Assembly: GCA_021030915.1 (NCBI GenBank) | Contig: JAGEMR010000102.1 | Span: 45,935-109,934 of the forward strand | Direction of reading: 5' to 3' | From: Astrothelium macrocarpum | Lineage: Eukaryota > Ascomycota > Dothideomycetes > Trypetheliales > Trypetheliaceae | DNA length: 64,000 nucleotides | Part shown: positions 48,190 through 60,574 of the stretch, piece after piece | Layout: each line of letters opens with the position of its first letter | How positions within the stretch are numbered: the stretch's first letter is position 1 | Translations under genes and position numbers: made by a program | The notes under the pieces: model-generated | What the model was told of the DNA's origin: nothing | The model's input: the letters and a program-made list of their open reading frames with translations, nothing else | The model's database searches: none

Positions 48190-50308
48190 ATGGCTTCAAT
48201 CGGAGTGAAAGTCACTAGGAATGCTCGTGGTTAGTTCTCTACATTACTACAAAATTGCCTTGTCACCGATGACTGAATAGCGACGTAGTTTTGAGGAGTC
48301 GGCTATCAACTTTCTGGGTACCCACTGGGGGAATTACGCCTATCGTATCTCAAGAAAGTGATCCTCATGCCCTCTTAATCCGAGCTAGTTTCGTAAGACA
48401 GGCTTATTCGGGCATCTTTCACATGTTACCACTGGGTCTCAGGGTGCAAGACAAGTTACAGAATTCGATAGATTACCACATGCAATCTATTGGTGAGTTT
48501 CGTGACCCTGTGCCATTTTCATTCATGGCGTCTTATTCATTATTGAAGGTGCTTCGAAACTTTCTCTTTCTTCAATTTCTTCACCAGCAATTTGGCAAAA
48601 GACTGGAAGGCTTGACAAATCGGGATCTGAGGTGAGATTCGTGTTACATCCACGAACTGGCTATCCTTAATCACCTCCAGCTCTTCCGTATTCAAGACCG
48701 AAAGGATACTGGTTATCTCTTGTCGCCGACGCACGAAGAAGAAATCACTGCTCTTGTGAAGAGCACTGGCAGAACATATAAAGATCTGCCTTTGAGACTC
48801 TATCAGATCGGTATGCCGTCAAATTTGTTCTCTTTCCAAATAGCTGACATGTAGAGCTCCAAGGACGTAAATACAGAGATGAACTACGTCCTCGTCAAGG
48901 TTTACTACGTACAAAGGAATTCGTTATGAAGGATCTCTACACTTTTGATACCACGCCTGAAGAAGCGGCCAATTCATACCAAGACGTAACGAAAGCTTAT
49001 CAGGCCTTTTTCGATGAGTTGCAATTACCTTATGCTATTGCATCGGCAGATTCTGGAAACATAGGAGGCAACGTTAGCCACGAATACCATTTCCTATCTC
49101 CTCATGGCGAGGACAGCATTGTTAGTTGCACTGATTGCGATTACACTGCCAATGAGGAGGTCGCCAGGAGATACCCTCCAAACGTCATCGTAAATGACGG
49201 ATGGAGCAATCGTAGCAACTTGGGCACATGGACTGGTATAACAAAAGATAGGAAAACTCTCGTCATAGCCATATATCCACAGGATTCAATTCAATCCAAA
49301 GACATTGCCGCCCCAGAAAACGTCAATTCAAAGGAGATCGTGAATCCGCGTGGACTGTTGAGGCTAATACCTGAAATCGACTTGAGCATCGAAGATGCAG
49401 CAAAAACGTGGCATGCACACGCATCGAGCGGCTCCAATGGCCCATTTAATATTGTTCACGTGTATGATGTAAGATTGTCGTCCAACATCAAAGCGCCGTT
49501 ATGGGCAGGCAATGAAGAGTCTTGGATGCCATCAAATTTAAAGCAAGCGCATTCAAAGGCCACAAAGATCCAGAAGTTACCGGCGATAGATACGGGTGGA
49601 GATGCAATCGATATCATCAGAATTCGAAATGGTGACCCTTGTAGCTACTGCTCCAAGGGTACCTTCCAAATCTCACGCGGAATAGAAGTTGGCCACACTT
49701 TTCAACTTGGGACTCGGTATAGCGAACCCTTAAAGGCAACGGTGTCAACATCAACGCAGAGATACACGCATATGCAGATGGGATGTCACGGAATTGGCAT
49801 TTCTCGATTGATTGGAGCAGTGGCAGCAGTCGCTTCTGGTCCTCAGGGTTTAAAATGGCCGAGAGCGATAGCACCTTTTGACGTCGTCATTATTGTTCCT
49901 GGAGATGGGTCACTTATAGAGAATGATATTCGAAGGTGCTATGACACGTTGGCCAACTGCACCATTGGACGGCAACAGGAAAGCGTCCTTGGGGAAGAGA
50001 CTACTCCAATGGATGATGGAAGAATGGAATTTTCCGATTCTGATCACTCGCTCAACACATCAATACCAGGAGAAAACTACATTGATCCAGTTATTGATGA
50101 TCGACAAAAAGATATCGGCTGGAAATTGATAGACGCTGATTTGATTGGCTATCCCATTGTTGTTTTGCTTGGAAAATCCTGGCGAAACGATAGGCTGGTA
50201 GAAGTACGATGCCCGCTCTTGGAAAGTATTGACTTGGTTCCCGCGGAAGTTCTGGGTGAGCACGTTGGGAAACTTCTCCTGGCTTACGTGAAGAAAGGCC
50301 TTTCATGA
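48190..50308 (+). CDS. AIM10: Mitochondrial prolyl-tRNA synthetase
   Basis: Five exons, 48190-48229, 48289-48492, 48549-48631, 48681-48810 and 48855-50308, give 636 aa. The N-terminus (MASIGVKVTRNARVLRSRL) has several Arg and no acidic residues, as expected for a mitochondrial targeting peptide. Class II motifs are clear: GIFHMLPLGLRVQDKL, then TGYLLSPTHEEE, motif 2 RDELRPRQGLLRTKEFVMKD and motif 3 MGCHGIGISRLIGA. It charges tRNA-Pro with proline in the matrix. This is the bacterial-type family, distinct from the cytosolic enzyme. A C-terminal anticodon-binding domain follows motif 3 and carries a longer linker than usual (about 50 residues). Confidence 0.93.
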
Positions 50309-52860
50309 AAATGCTTCTGGAGCTTTTACAACATACTTCCACGAAAATGATTTGAATGCCAAGTCCTGCTTGCAGTTCTAGTGTCTCTATCTTTGAACGC
50401 CCGTCAAACGCGGCTCTATTCAACCAAATAGTCCCGGCGATTCTAGCTTGGGCCCAAACACGTCCCCACATTTGAAGGGTCATCTGACAGACTTCCTTCG
50501 AAATCTCCGGAGAGTGCACAGAATTTCAGCACTCATCTGGCTCGCGAAATTACCTCTTGTCGGCCTTCTTCCCTTCTTTGCCTTTCACAGTTCGCTTTGC
50601 CGCTGGCACGACACTTTCACCGCCGCATTCGGTACATGCATGTTCCATTCGCAGGGTTTGCCAGATTTCTCCACTTGTGCAATGGCGTTGCATCATCTGG
50701 CCGGATGGACAATACGCGGCCCAGACGGTATGAGTGTGGCCACAGGGGTGGGTATGTGCGTAGAACTTGCACATTGTCGGTCAAATCAGTCCAGAGGGCC
50801 AGCGCGTGGATCGTTTCGTTTCGGCAGATATTCCGGTCGTGTTCGTGAAGAGCAACGACTTTTTAAATATATAAAAACGGTCAACAGTGGTGGGTGATTG
50901 CGTTTGGTCGTAAGCGAGCGTGGTCAACAGCTTTTTTGGAAGGTGAAAAATGTCCAGCCTGAGGCTGAGAAGAGACAACAGATGTGATCAAAAATCTGAA
51001 ACTATGGATTGTGGGATTGTACTTACAAAATCGACCTCTTCTGTGATGTACAGTATGATGAGACACTTTATACTCCTCCCCTTCAGTTAATTTATCTGAA
51101 TCTCACAACATACAACCAAACATTTCCTGGAACCACAGCCCTGAAACAGCTGTCATTCCTTTCCATGATTGCGTGGCATGCAAACCGCAACTCCGAAAGG
51201 CGACCAGAAACTTGATAGGGGTCTCATTTGTGCGGGAAAGTGTACAAAGATCGTATTCGTTACTCTGGTTCGAGTTTGCCTCCTTTCTTTGCGTCTTTGT
51301 CCTTGGTTAGAAGCTCGAAAAACCAGATTGAATCACAAGCAAAACGGAACATTGCATACCGATCAAGTACAAAACAGCGGACTTCGCCGACAACAAATCT
51401 ATCCTTTAAGTACAAACCCTCAAAATACAATGAAGCACAGTTATGTTAGTACAAACAAATTGTCTACAACTTACTGACGAATTACGGAAGAAGGGTGCGC
51501 TCTGGAATGTTTGACTCGGATCTGGTGTTACCATATTCATGGCAAGTAGTGACACAAATCGGATCAGCCGCGCGAATCCTGGGCTTTGGTAACAATGATA
51601 TCGGAAACAAAGATCTGGATCTTTAACCCTGCTAGTGATACCTTGGATTGATCTCATCTTTGGTTGATGTAAAGACCTTACGACACAGCACCTTCTAGTG
51701 CAAGGATGACCTCCATCATCTAAGAACGGCAATACTGTTGCCTTGCGTGGGCTTGATAGCACCTGAGTGAAAGTGCATAAAATGCGAAGCAGTAAGGCTC
51801 CTTACAGCGGGCCGATACGTGTAGTAAAAATTTGGGGCGGAAACCAGACGACTGTGTCACGACGCTGTGGCACTGCCCTATCGCCCTCTCCTGCAGGTCC
51901 CTGAAACAGTGTAGCATACCTTGGTAAATCGAACAAGCCAATGTTAGACTTTTCCGAACAAGGACAAGCACCCTTGGACTTAAATTAGAAAAATGTAAAC
52001 AGAACGTGACATAGTTGCAGTAAAAAAATCTTCACGCCGTGAAATCTTTAGTGTAACCAAATCGCGTAACTTGTGAACTTGCTTTGAAAGTCCACGTCAC
52101 TGTACCTATGTTTTGTAAACTACTACTCCTGTGCCACGATGAACAGTGAATCTTCGGAGGTCCCCGGTGCCTCAAGACCTGGACCATCATACGACAGCAC
52201 CGTTCCTCCCCTCGTTCCTCCAGACAAGAAGAGATGGAAAGGAAATATTGAAGAGGGCAAAAAACCAGCTAATCCTGGAAAAGTCCCTCCAGCCAGAGAG
52301 AACTTATATTACATCCACCGCTTTTTCCAACGTAAAGCCCTTTTCATTCTACCCAGCACACGTAACGCGCCCTTGCGTGTGATTGTATGGGATTTTAAAT
52401 CCTCGAGCATTCAAACGTGGGGCCACTGGCTGGCACTTCGAGATGCCAGAATAGAACTTGATCCGAGGCCGGGCCTGAGTCGACGAACTCGCCGGACTGT
52501 TACGGATATGGGGTAATGGAATAACACGTAGGCCTGGAGAACGCGATAGCCAGCATTCTCCACAGTCACAAAGATATTGAGATCTCATGACTTTCGTTCG
52601 TTTGTTTTTAGTCGGTATGGTGGCTGTAGAACTGCATTTGCCAAGCGCTTTCGACCATGTAGCATGACAATCAAATCAAGGCGCTCAAAAGAAAAGGCTC
52701 GCTAGCATGCGACTGGAAAATAATGACAACAATGATTATTCAGCGTTGAAACCAAAAAAAGGGCAAAACTCTAAACCAGCCCCCGAAGGACTATGGAGTG
52801 AGAAACCTCTCAGGCTACTCGGCGTGAGCCTTCATCGAGATTTTTTCCGACCGAATTAGG
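50309..52860. other. Mostly gene-free region
   Basis: Besides the small ORF at 50550-50774 I see no supported gene. A 125-codon frame at 52139-52516 (Pro/Lys-rich start) has no recognisable domain and weak coding character. Confidence 0.4.
50550..50774 (-). CDS. Small Cys/His-rich protein
   Basis: A 74-aa frame starts MCKFYAHTHPCGHTHTVWAA. Its Cys and His residues are evenly spaced (Cys2, Cys11, His13, His15, Cys22, Cys32, and a CTEC pair), followed by a Lys-rich tail. This pattern resembles small hypothetical proteins that are widespread in ascomycetes and may bind zinc. There is no signal peptide. No function is known to me. The ORF is short, so the call rests on the Cys/His pattern and the family memory. 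Confidence 0.5.
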   Translation of the reverse strand: MCKFYAHTHPCGHTHTVWAAYCPSGQMMQRHCTSGEIWQTLRMEHACTECGGESVVPAAKRTVKGKEGKKADKR

Positions 52861-52867
52861 GGTTGTA

Positions 52868-52979
52868 CTGCTGGTAGTGGGAGTCGAACCCACGACCGAG
52901 CCGTACTCGAGGGGAACCGGGTGGGTTTCACGGTAAAGACTGATCCCTCCAGAAGTTTACCGCTAAGCCACTGAGTGGC
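52868..52979 (-). tRNA. tRNA-like sequence with A and B boxes, probably a pseudo-tRNA or SINE head
   Basis: On the minus strand a good A box (TGGCTTAGCGG, 52970-52960) is followed about 70 bases later by a perfect B box (GGTTCGACTCC) inside a 5-bp T arm (GTGGG/CCCAC, 52895-52875). A CGAG/CTCG hairpin lies where a long variable arm would be. However, the 7 bases before the A box do not pair with the bases after the T arm, so no acceptor stem forms. Other inverted repeats (CGGTAAA/TTTACCG; AACCCAC/GTGGGTT) compete with a cloverleaf. It is likely a transcribable but non-functional tRNA relic. Confidence 0.4.
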
Positions 52980-54257
52980 TCGTTGGGAATGGGCCTTTGT
53001 GGAGTAGAACATATACCTAAAGAATGTGCAAGCTGGACTTAAGCCTTGAGTGAACAAAGTGTAAATCTGCTGTGCATCATTCTTCTTCAATCCTCAGGCA
53101 GCGGCCAATGAATACCCTCTGCAATCGAACAGCGTTCAAGGTTAGCAGACCATTTGCTCACCGCTGTCGATCGGTTGCAATTTGAGGGGGCCTCTCCGTC
53201 GTCTGAGCGGCTTTGTCTCGCTCCTGTGGTATCTCACCAGCTGCCTCACTACTTAGCTGAGCATAACGTCCTCGAACGCGAGTGTATCTGTAGCTTCGGC
53301 ATCCAGTAGTATGTTTTCTTTTCAAGCACATTTGCTTCACGGATTAATACATCTCGTTCAACAATCTCCCAGGGCGATCAAGGCAAAAAATCTGCTCACT
53401 CTCTGGAATCTCTCCCATACCTGTTATTGCAAATCCTCTTTCTTTGAAGTCATTGTGTGTTATTCAAGTGCTCAGCGGCTCATGATAGAGCTTGATCTGC
53501 AGCTGCTCACTCTTGTATTCCTTCAATGGCGATAATCCGATCTGGATTCCGCTATTCGGCTCGACAATACTCCAGTCGAATCATTCTTTCCCATCCCATC
53601 TACAGATATCACGTAGAGGGTATAGCCACGATTCCTCATAACCGTCCTCATAACAACTAAGATATGGAGATGCGCGTCAGCTGGCGTACGGAGAACGAGC
53701 CTGATAGGGTTGGTGGAAGCACATTCGGAGCATTGAAGGCGCGGGAAAGGTGGTCGACAACGCTTCGAGAGTATCCTGTCTCCTTATGATTATTATGACA
53801 TTGTTGTCTATAGACCCTCAACACTCCATAATCAAGGCGCTCTCGCGGTAGGATGGAAGAAGGCCACCAACGTAAGGAGGACGGAGACAAGGGAATCTAG
53901 ATTGATGAGGTTATGGTGTATATTGAGATGATAGTATCTGAAAATTGCAAGAGACTGAAACGAAATCGATTTCAGCACTATACGTTATGAACTAAGAAGT
54001 TCTTATGAGTTGTGGGAACCTAATTCGAAAAGTTGAATGTTTTCATCTCAACAAAGATTAGGGATGAGGTGGAGCGGAGCGTGGGATTTCCGGGCGCCGC
54101 TACCGAAACCCTAAACTTTACTATGTATTCTACCACTCTAACCGATTTTACAACTAGATACTGATTGGACAATTATACGCTCACGGCGGTTCGTAGGGTA
54201 GATCCGTATTCTGTGTTTGCATTTCGATTTTTTCCTATGTAGGTAATTTCATCCAGC
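52980..54257. other. Gene-free stretch
   Basis: No frame here is convincing; those present are short, overlap and show no domain. Confidence 0.45.
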
Positions 54258-55748
54258 TCAACTGGTCCAATGCGGGACTTGTCCCTTGTCTCCGACTGTC
54301 CCATTCGTACCATCCACATCAGGTACATTATTCTTTATCTTTTTCCCCTCGGGTATCTTGAAATGAGGCTTCAGCGGCTCCCAGCTCTCTGCATTATACC
54401 CTTCCTGCACCTTCTTGCATTTCTTCAGTCCCCATTCCGTCACTCCTACCATGAGACAGCTCTCAAACATAAATGCCATACTGCCCTCTCCGACTTTCAT
54501 CGGTTTCAATTCGGCATTAGAAGCCTTCTCATGAGTTGTCGCGTCCGGCCCGTGTGCACTCATCACATTGTGTAAACTGGCCCCAGCTGGCTGGAAGCCG
54601 CCGCCTGTTTTGGCATCGTACTGACCATGAATGAGGCCCATAAATTCTGACATTGTGTTACGGTGATACCACGGCGGTCTGAATGTATCTTCTTGGACTA
54701 GCCATCGTGGTGGGAAGCATACGAAATCGGCAACCGCAGTACCGGGGTGATCTGACTGAGCAGTCAGGATGGTGTAGATGCTGGGATCGGGATGATCGAA
54801 AGAAACGCTGCCGATGGTATTGAAGCGCCCAAGGTCGTACTTGTAGGGGTAGTAGGTGCCATGCCAAGCAACCACATCGAATGGAGTATGATTCTGCTTT
54901 GCAGCGAAGAGATGTCCAGAGAACTTGCTTAGCATGGTCCATGAAGTTTCTGTGTCTTCGTCAAAGGAGGCAACAGGCGCCTGGAAGTCGCGTGCGTTTG
55001 CAAGGCAATTGGAGCCAATCGGGCCTAGCTCAGGCAATTGGAAATGGTTCTGATAGAGCTCGAGAATGTAGCCGCGCACGGGACCCTGAGGAAGCGAAAC
55101 TCGATACCTTATACCCCGCGGGATGACACAAATCTCATTTGGCCTGACAAGTATCTTTCCAAGCTCGGTCTGGATATCAAGTGTGCCGTGTTGAGGGACA
55201 ATTAAGAAATCACCATCTGCGGAATAAAAGGCTTCATGTGCATCCATATCTTTACCTGCAGCAAATATGAAGATTCCGATACCATGCTTCAGAGTGGGGT
55301 CGCCAGCTCCCGCGACTAGATGTAAGGAGTGTACCCAATCTACCGTCTCGTTCAAATCGAAAGGATCCCACCGTAACTGATTCGGAATTTGATGTAGCTT
55401 CTCATGAGGTTTGTTCTCCGGATTGGTATTGTATGTGGCAGATTCTAGGGGCTCGAAAGGGGCATGGGCAGAGGCTGGAAGAATTCTGTAGAGCCAAGTC
55501 TGCTGGTTCTCGTGACGTGGCGCGGTGAAAGCCGTGCCGGAGAGCTTCTCATTGTAAAGCCCATAAGGAGGTTTCTGAGGCGAGTTTGCAGCTATTGGTA
55601 GGGCTCCTTCGATCGCTTCAGTTCTATGATAAAGTAAGTATCAACCCTGGCGATTCAAAGACCAAAGCAGAAAGACATACTCGTGATAGGAGTTGAAGCC
55701 ATTCTGGTAGGAATACTTCTCTGGTACAGAGAAATCAGTTGTAGGCAT
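54258..55748 (-). CDS. hmgA: Homogentisate 1,2-dioxygenase
   Basis: Exon 1 (55748-55681, MPTTDFSVPEKYSYQNGFNS) and exon 2 (55623-54258) give 477 aa, slightly longer than the Aspergillus enzyme. It opens the ring of homogentisate to maleylacetoacetate using non-haem Fe(II) and O2. The iron ligands known for the family are in place: His in WYHRN, Glu in MSEFMGLI, and His in SAHGPD. The C-terminus has an extra Lys/Gly-rich tail. It lies head to head with fumarylacetoacetase (529 bp apart), the arrangement expected for co-regulated phenylalanine/tyrosine/phenylacetate catabolism. In fungi such genes are induced by phenylacetate or tyrosine; no operator is recognised here. Confidence 0.96.
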
Positions 55749-56277
55749 GCTGTATGTTTCCGATTGGATCTGGTTTAAGAGCCAATACTCTGGCAACAAT
55801 CGCTCCGAGCTTCATATAAGAGTTTGTTGAGTACTGCTTCGATCAAGATCTGACTGAGATAGGCGTGTGGTTGTGCAACTCCATCCCGTCGGCTTCGGTC
55901 TTTGTATAGACGCGCGGTTGGCAAGATCATTGCTAGAAACAGTACGAAAGCTCCTATACTGCATGGTGCAAGGGCTTCTTGACGGGTATTTGCGGAAAAC
56001 TGAGCGAAGATGCGGAGAACGAGGCGACGAAATGAATCGGGTGCGGAATGCACCGTCGTAGGCGCGGAACCAGTTCCATCACTCTTTCCATCTCGCAATT
56101 AGATTCGTCCCACGTAACAACATTCAACGACTATCGCAATGTGAACAGAATACCTTGCGGTCGCTCGCTGACCGCAGACAGACTCAGCTCGCATCATACA
56201 GGTTGTCAGATCTTAGAAGTTCGGGCCACAAACTCTGTTGATACCACCTTTGAACTCCTTGGAAACGACGATTGAGG
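55749..56277. promoter_or_regulatory. Divergent hmgA-fahA promoter region
   Basis: The 529 bp between start codons holds both promoters. No coding frame in it is convincing. Named binding sites could not be assigned by eye. Confidence 0.55.
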
Positions 56278-57579
56278 ATGTCTCTCAAATCATGGCTACC
56301 AATTCCTAAAGGTTCGCACTTCTCTCTTGCGAACATTCCATTTGGTATCATCTCGACCTCAACATCGCCGAATCGCCGTCCAGCTGTGGCAATTGGCGAT
56401 TATGCATTGGACCTTGAAGCGTTTACAGCCAACAATGGATTCTCCGCATGTTCAATCATCCAGCCCCACCAGGCAATATTCTCTGAGCCTACTTTGAATG
56501 CCTTTGCCGTTCTTGGTCGTCCTGTCCACAACGTTGTGCGCAAATACATACAAAGCATTTTTTCGGAGAACACGCCTCAGTCGGACATTCTCAAATCGGA
56601 TACTTCATTCCAGAAAAAGGTGCTGATACCTCTGAAAGATGTTCAAACTCATTTGCCTATGCAGATTGGGGATTATACAGATTTCTATGCAGGTCGGAAC
56701 CATGCATTCAACGTAGGATCAATGCTGAGAGGGAAAGACAACGCGTTGCAGCCCAACTACAACCACCTTCCCGTAGGCTATCATGGGCGTGCTTCTTCAG
56801 TCGTTGTTTCTGGTACGCCAATTCGTCGTCCACAGGGGCAAATCCTTGAGAATCCGACCGCGATGTCCAAAACACCCATTTTCTCCTTTTGCAAAAAGCT
56901 GGATATTGAGCTGGAGCTCGGGGCTTTTGTATGCAAATCAAATAAGATGGGCGAACCCATCCCGATCGGTGAGGCAGAAGAGAGTTTGTTTGGAGTCGTC
57001 CTGATGAACGATTGGTCGGCAAGAGATATTCAAGCATGGGAGTACGTGCCTTTGGGTCCGTTCAACGCCAAAAACTTTGGCACGACAATATCGCCATGGG
57101 TAGTGTTAGCTGATGCTTTGGAGCCCTACTTCATCAAAGGCCTGGCCCATGAGACGGAACTTCTGCCGTATTTGAGGGAAAAGAGAGAAAACAATATGTA
57201 CGACATCAGGCTCGAAGTAGATCTCACCACAAAATCAGGCAATACGACGACAATTACCAAAACTTCAGCCAAGAACCTTCTCTTTTCCTTTCCACAAATG
57301 TTGGCCCATCATTCGGTTACCGGCTGCCCCATGAATGTGGGAGACCTTTTAGGCTCTGGCACAATCAGCGGGACCCAACCGAGCGAACGAGGAGCTTTGA
57401 TTGAGCAAACGTGGAATGGCAGGGATCCGATTCAATTAAAGGGCGGTGAAGAAAGAGTGTTCCTTGAAGACGGGGACACAGTAATCATTAAGGGTGTTTG
57501 TGGAAGTGACGAGGAGAGCTTAGTCGGCTTTGGCGAATGCGTTGGGACGATTGAAGCGGCTGTTGATCTTGTATTCTAG
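56278..57579 (+). CDS. fahA: Fumarylacetoacetase
   Basis: Single exon, 433 aa, starting at the ATG at 56278 (MSLKSWLPIPKGSHFSLANI). It hydrolyses fumarylacetoacetate to fumarate and acetoacetate, the last step of homogentisate breakdown. The active-site features are visible: QIGDYTDFYAGRNHA with the metal-binding Asp, KLDIELELGAFV with the paired Glu ligands, MNDWSARDIQAWEYVPLGP, and FGTTISPWVV. The C-terminal GDTVIIKGVC segment is also typical. No intron was needed. It is divergent from hmgA and upstream of the P450 at 58221. Confidence 0.96.
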   Translation: MSLKSWLPIPKGSHFSLANIPFGIISTSTSPNRRPAVAIGDYALDLEAFTANNGFSACSIIQPHQAIFSEPTLNAFAVLGRPVHNVVRKYIQSIFSENTPQSDILKSDTSFQKKVLIPLKDVQTHLPMQIGDYTDFYAGRNHAFNVGSMLRGKDNALQPNYNHLPVGYHGRASSVVVSGTPIRRPQGQILENPTAMSKTPIFSFCKKLDIELELGAFVCKSNKMGEPIPIGEAEESLFGVVLMNDWSARDIQAWEYVPLGPFNAKNFGTTISPWVVLADALEPYFIKGLAHETELLPYLREKRENNMYDIRLEVDLTTKSGNTTTITKTSAKNLLFSFPQMLAHHSVTGCPMNVGDLLGSGTISGTQPSERGALIEQTWNGRDPIQLKGGEERVFLEDGDTVIIKGVCGSDEESLVGFGECVGTIEAAVDLVF

Positions 57580-58220
57580 AGATGAATCATGAAAGCTCTT
57601 CTAACGAGTCGAATGCCCGAGCGAATTCCGCGTAGCAATATGACGCACTTTGATGTAGCAATAGAAATAGGCACTTTTCTTATTGAAGCAGTATTCGTTA
57701 ATGCGTGGCATGGTCTCGGATTATTCCCTACGGGTCGGCTGGGTCCGCGTACCTTCTACTATCCTGGTCGAATTATATAGCCACTTTCCGCGCGGGGCGG
57801 TTCAACATCCGCACCTGACTTACCGCTTGCCACTTTGCCCGAACAATCACCCCTCTCCTTGGAGGTCATCGTATTTTGCTGACCACACCAAACAAGGTAA
57901 GATAGGCCCAGGGTCCGGAGGGTCAAAGCCGCTCATGGAAGGGTCGGCCATCGTCGGCTTTGGCTCGCATGTTTGTGAGCGAGAAATCTAGTAGAATTGA
58001 TGAGTAGCATTTCAAGCAAATACATCGTAAGCTCATACCTTTCTTTACAATCGACTTCTAAGGGACAATTATCTTTACATATAAGAGCTCGATATTGTCG
58101 GCAGAAGTGAAATTGAGAATCAAACTACATACGATTTCGGACTCGTTCGTCTAGATCATATCGAGAAAGACATTTCAATCTTGAAAATATCGGTTCTTTC
58201 TCATACTCCAAAACATCATC
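57580..58220. other. Intergenic, fahA to P450
   Basis: No gene; small frames only. The P450 promoter and 5' UTR must lie in the right half. Confidence 0.5.
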
Positions 58221-59982
58221 ATGACTGTTCAGGTATACGGCTTTGCTTTGATAGCTTTCATCTATCTGCTTGTTCGTTACTTCAATCAGACCGACGTTCC
58301 TAAAATCAAAGGTCTACCTGAGATTCCTGGCTATCCAATCTTCGGAAGTTTACTGGAACTCGGCAATAAACATGCAGTGGTCGCGCAAAGATGGGCGAAG
58401 AAATACGGACCTGTCTTTCAAGCTCGATTGGGTAATAGGGTATGCTACCATTTACCCAAAAAGTCGCAATTATTTTGGTTGTGACGCTGGTCTGACTTGA
58501 TCATCAGAGAATCATATTTGCCAACAGCTTCGATTCTGTGAAGCATCTTTGGATCAACAACCAGTCTGCTTTGATATCTCGTCCTACTCTCCACACCTTT
58601 CATTCCGTTGTTTCTAGTTCACAAGGTTTCACTATTGGCACATCACCATGGGATGAATCATGCAAACAGCGCCGCAAAGCCGCGGCAACTGCCCTGAATC
58701 GACCAGCCGTACAATCGTACATGCCAATCATCGATCTTGAGTCCACAGTCAGCATCAAGGAAATGCTCAAGAATTCTGCCAATGGTACCAAAGAAATTGA
58801 TGTTAATGGCTATTTCCAAAGATTTGCACTCAATACTAGCCTCACTCTAAATTATGGCTTCAGAATTGAAGGTACTATTGAGGATGAGATGCTCAAAGAG
58901 ATCACATGGGTGGAAAGAGTGATCAGTAATTTCCGAAGCACAAGCAACAACTGGCAAGACTACATCCCATTGATGAGATTATGGCCGAATAGCAGCACAG
59001 AAGCCAAAGAGTATAGAGCGAGGAGAGATGTGTATATGACCAAATTGCTGGATATGCTCAAAGAAAGAATTGCCAACAGTACTGACAAACCGTGCATTAC
59101 TGGTAATATTCTAAAGGATCCCGAGGCCAAACTGAATGAAGGTACGAAATTTACAACTAGTGTGATTCTACGTCAACAGCTGTACTAATTACTTCGCAGC
59201 CGAGATCAAGTCCATCGGCCTCACCATGGTATCCGCTGGTCTAGACACCGTTCCCGGCAACATCATCATGACCGTTGGATACCTTGCCTCCCCCGAGGGC
59301 CAAGCCGTCCAACAGCGCGCCTACGAAGAAATCATGAAAGTGTACCCCGACGGCGACGCATGGGAAAAATGCCTCGTCGAAGAAAAAGTCACCTACATCA
59401 CCGCCCTCGTCAAAGAAACCCTCCGCTTCTGGACCGTCATCCCCATCTGCCTCCCCCGCGTCAACATCAAGGACATTGAATATGAAGGCGCCATCATCCC
59501 CGCCGGCACAACCTTCTACATGGTAAGTCCCCAGCACATCCACCCTCCCTCCAAACACCACGCTCCATTACAACCCCCACTAATCTCGTCTCCCCTCCCA
59601 GAATGCCTACGCGGCCGACTACGACGCCACACACTTCAAATCCCCCACCACCTTCGACCCCGACCGCTACCTCGCCGACACCTCGTCCTCCGTCACGGGT
59701 ACGCCGCACTACGGATACGGCGCGGGGTCGCGCATGTGCGCCGGGTCGCATCTCGCGAACCGCGAGCTGTACACCGCGTTCCTGCGGCTCATCGTGGCGT
59801 TTGAGTTTCGGCAGAGCGACGAGGTGGCTGCGCGGCCGGTGCTCGATGCCATCGAGGCGAATGCAATTCCTACGGCTTTGACGACCGAGCCGAAGAGGTT
59901 TCGTGTCGGTGTGAAGGTTAGGGATGAGGCGAGGTTGGCGGAGTGGATTGGGGAGAGTGAGGAGAGGACGGCGGAGCTGTGA
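58221..59982 (+). CDS. phacA: Phenylacetate 2-hydroxylase-type cytochrome P450 (CYP504A)
   Basis: Four exons, 58221-58439, 58508-59141, 59200-59522 and 59602-59982, give 518 aa, the same length as the Aspergillus nidulans phacA product as I recall it. An N-terminal membrane anchor (residues 4-20) is followed by the strongly conserved SALISRPTLHTFHSVVSSSQ and GTSPWDESCKQRRKAAATAL segments of the CYP504A family. The oxygen-activation helix, the KETLRFW (ExxR) motif and the haem loop YGAGSRMCAG with Cys438 are all present. It hydroxylates phenylacetate to 2-hydroxyphenylacetate at the ER with a P450 reductase. Placement beside hmgA and fahA supports this role. A homologous 3,4-dihydroxyphenylacetate hydroxylase (CYP504B type) is the main alternative. 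Confidence 0.9.
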
Positions 59983-60574
59983 GGGAGGGGTGGATAGGGC
60001 CGGGAAGGGGGAAGAAAGTGGAATATCTTTTGTCATCTGGCTTTCCTTTTTTTTTATGTCAATTGCGTCGGCGTGTTTGTGGGCGTACTGTGTAATTTTG
60101 TATGCTCATGTCATTGATTGATTGTCTCTTATGATAACATGGTCCGATTAGAAGCGCAAAAAATGTTCATCCCCTGAATCATGCGATCATTTCTTCGCGA
60201 AGCTCTTTTTGTGGTTCAAAAACCCGGCCTCCACATGCCTTCGATATTCTATCATCCATACCACAATATCTGTCGATACACCTGATCTTGATCATACCTT
60301 TGATAGTATCGGTGACGATTTTTAACGCTCCATCGATGCGGTGAAAAGTCGAAGAGGGGCCCCCTGCTTTCTCTTGACTCGCAGGAGGACAGAAGGATCT
60401 CTCATTTCTTTTGCTTATTAGGAAGTCCAGGGCATGATCTATGCATTTGGATTGTGGGTCCTGTCCCTAAAATGTCGAGAACGCGGACCGCTCGAGGTCT
60501 TTCCCAATTTTGCCAGCTAATTGCTGGGTATGTGAGTTTGCGGGCGTATTTTAGTCCTGCGCATCTCCAAATGA
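59983..60574. other. Intergenic, convergent 3' ends
   Basis: The P450 and ACL4 converge here. Only terminator-type T-rich patches (60045-60056) are visible. Confidence 0.45.

Noticed and set aside
52139..52516. 125-codon frame, Pro/Lys-rich
   Set aside because: No domain, no splice partners, no family memory; too weak to call.
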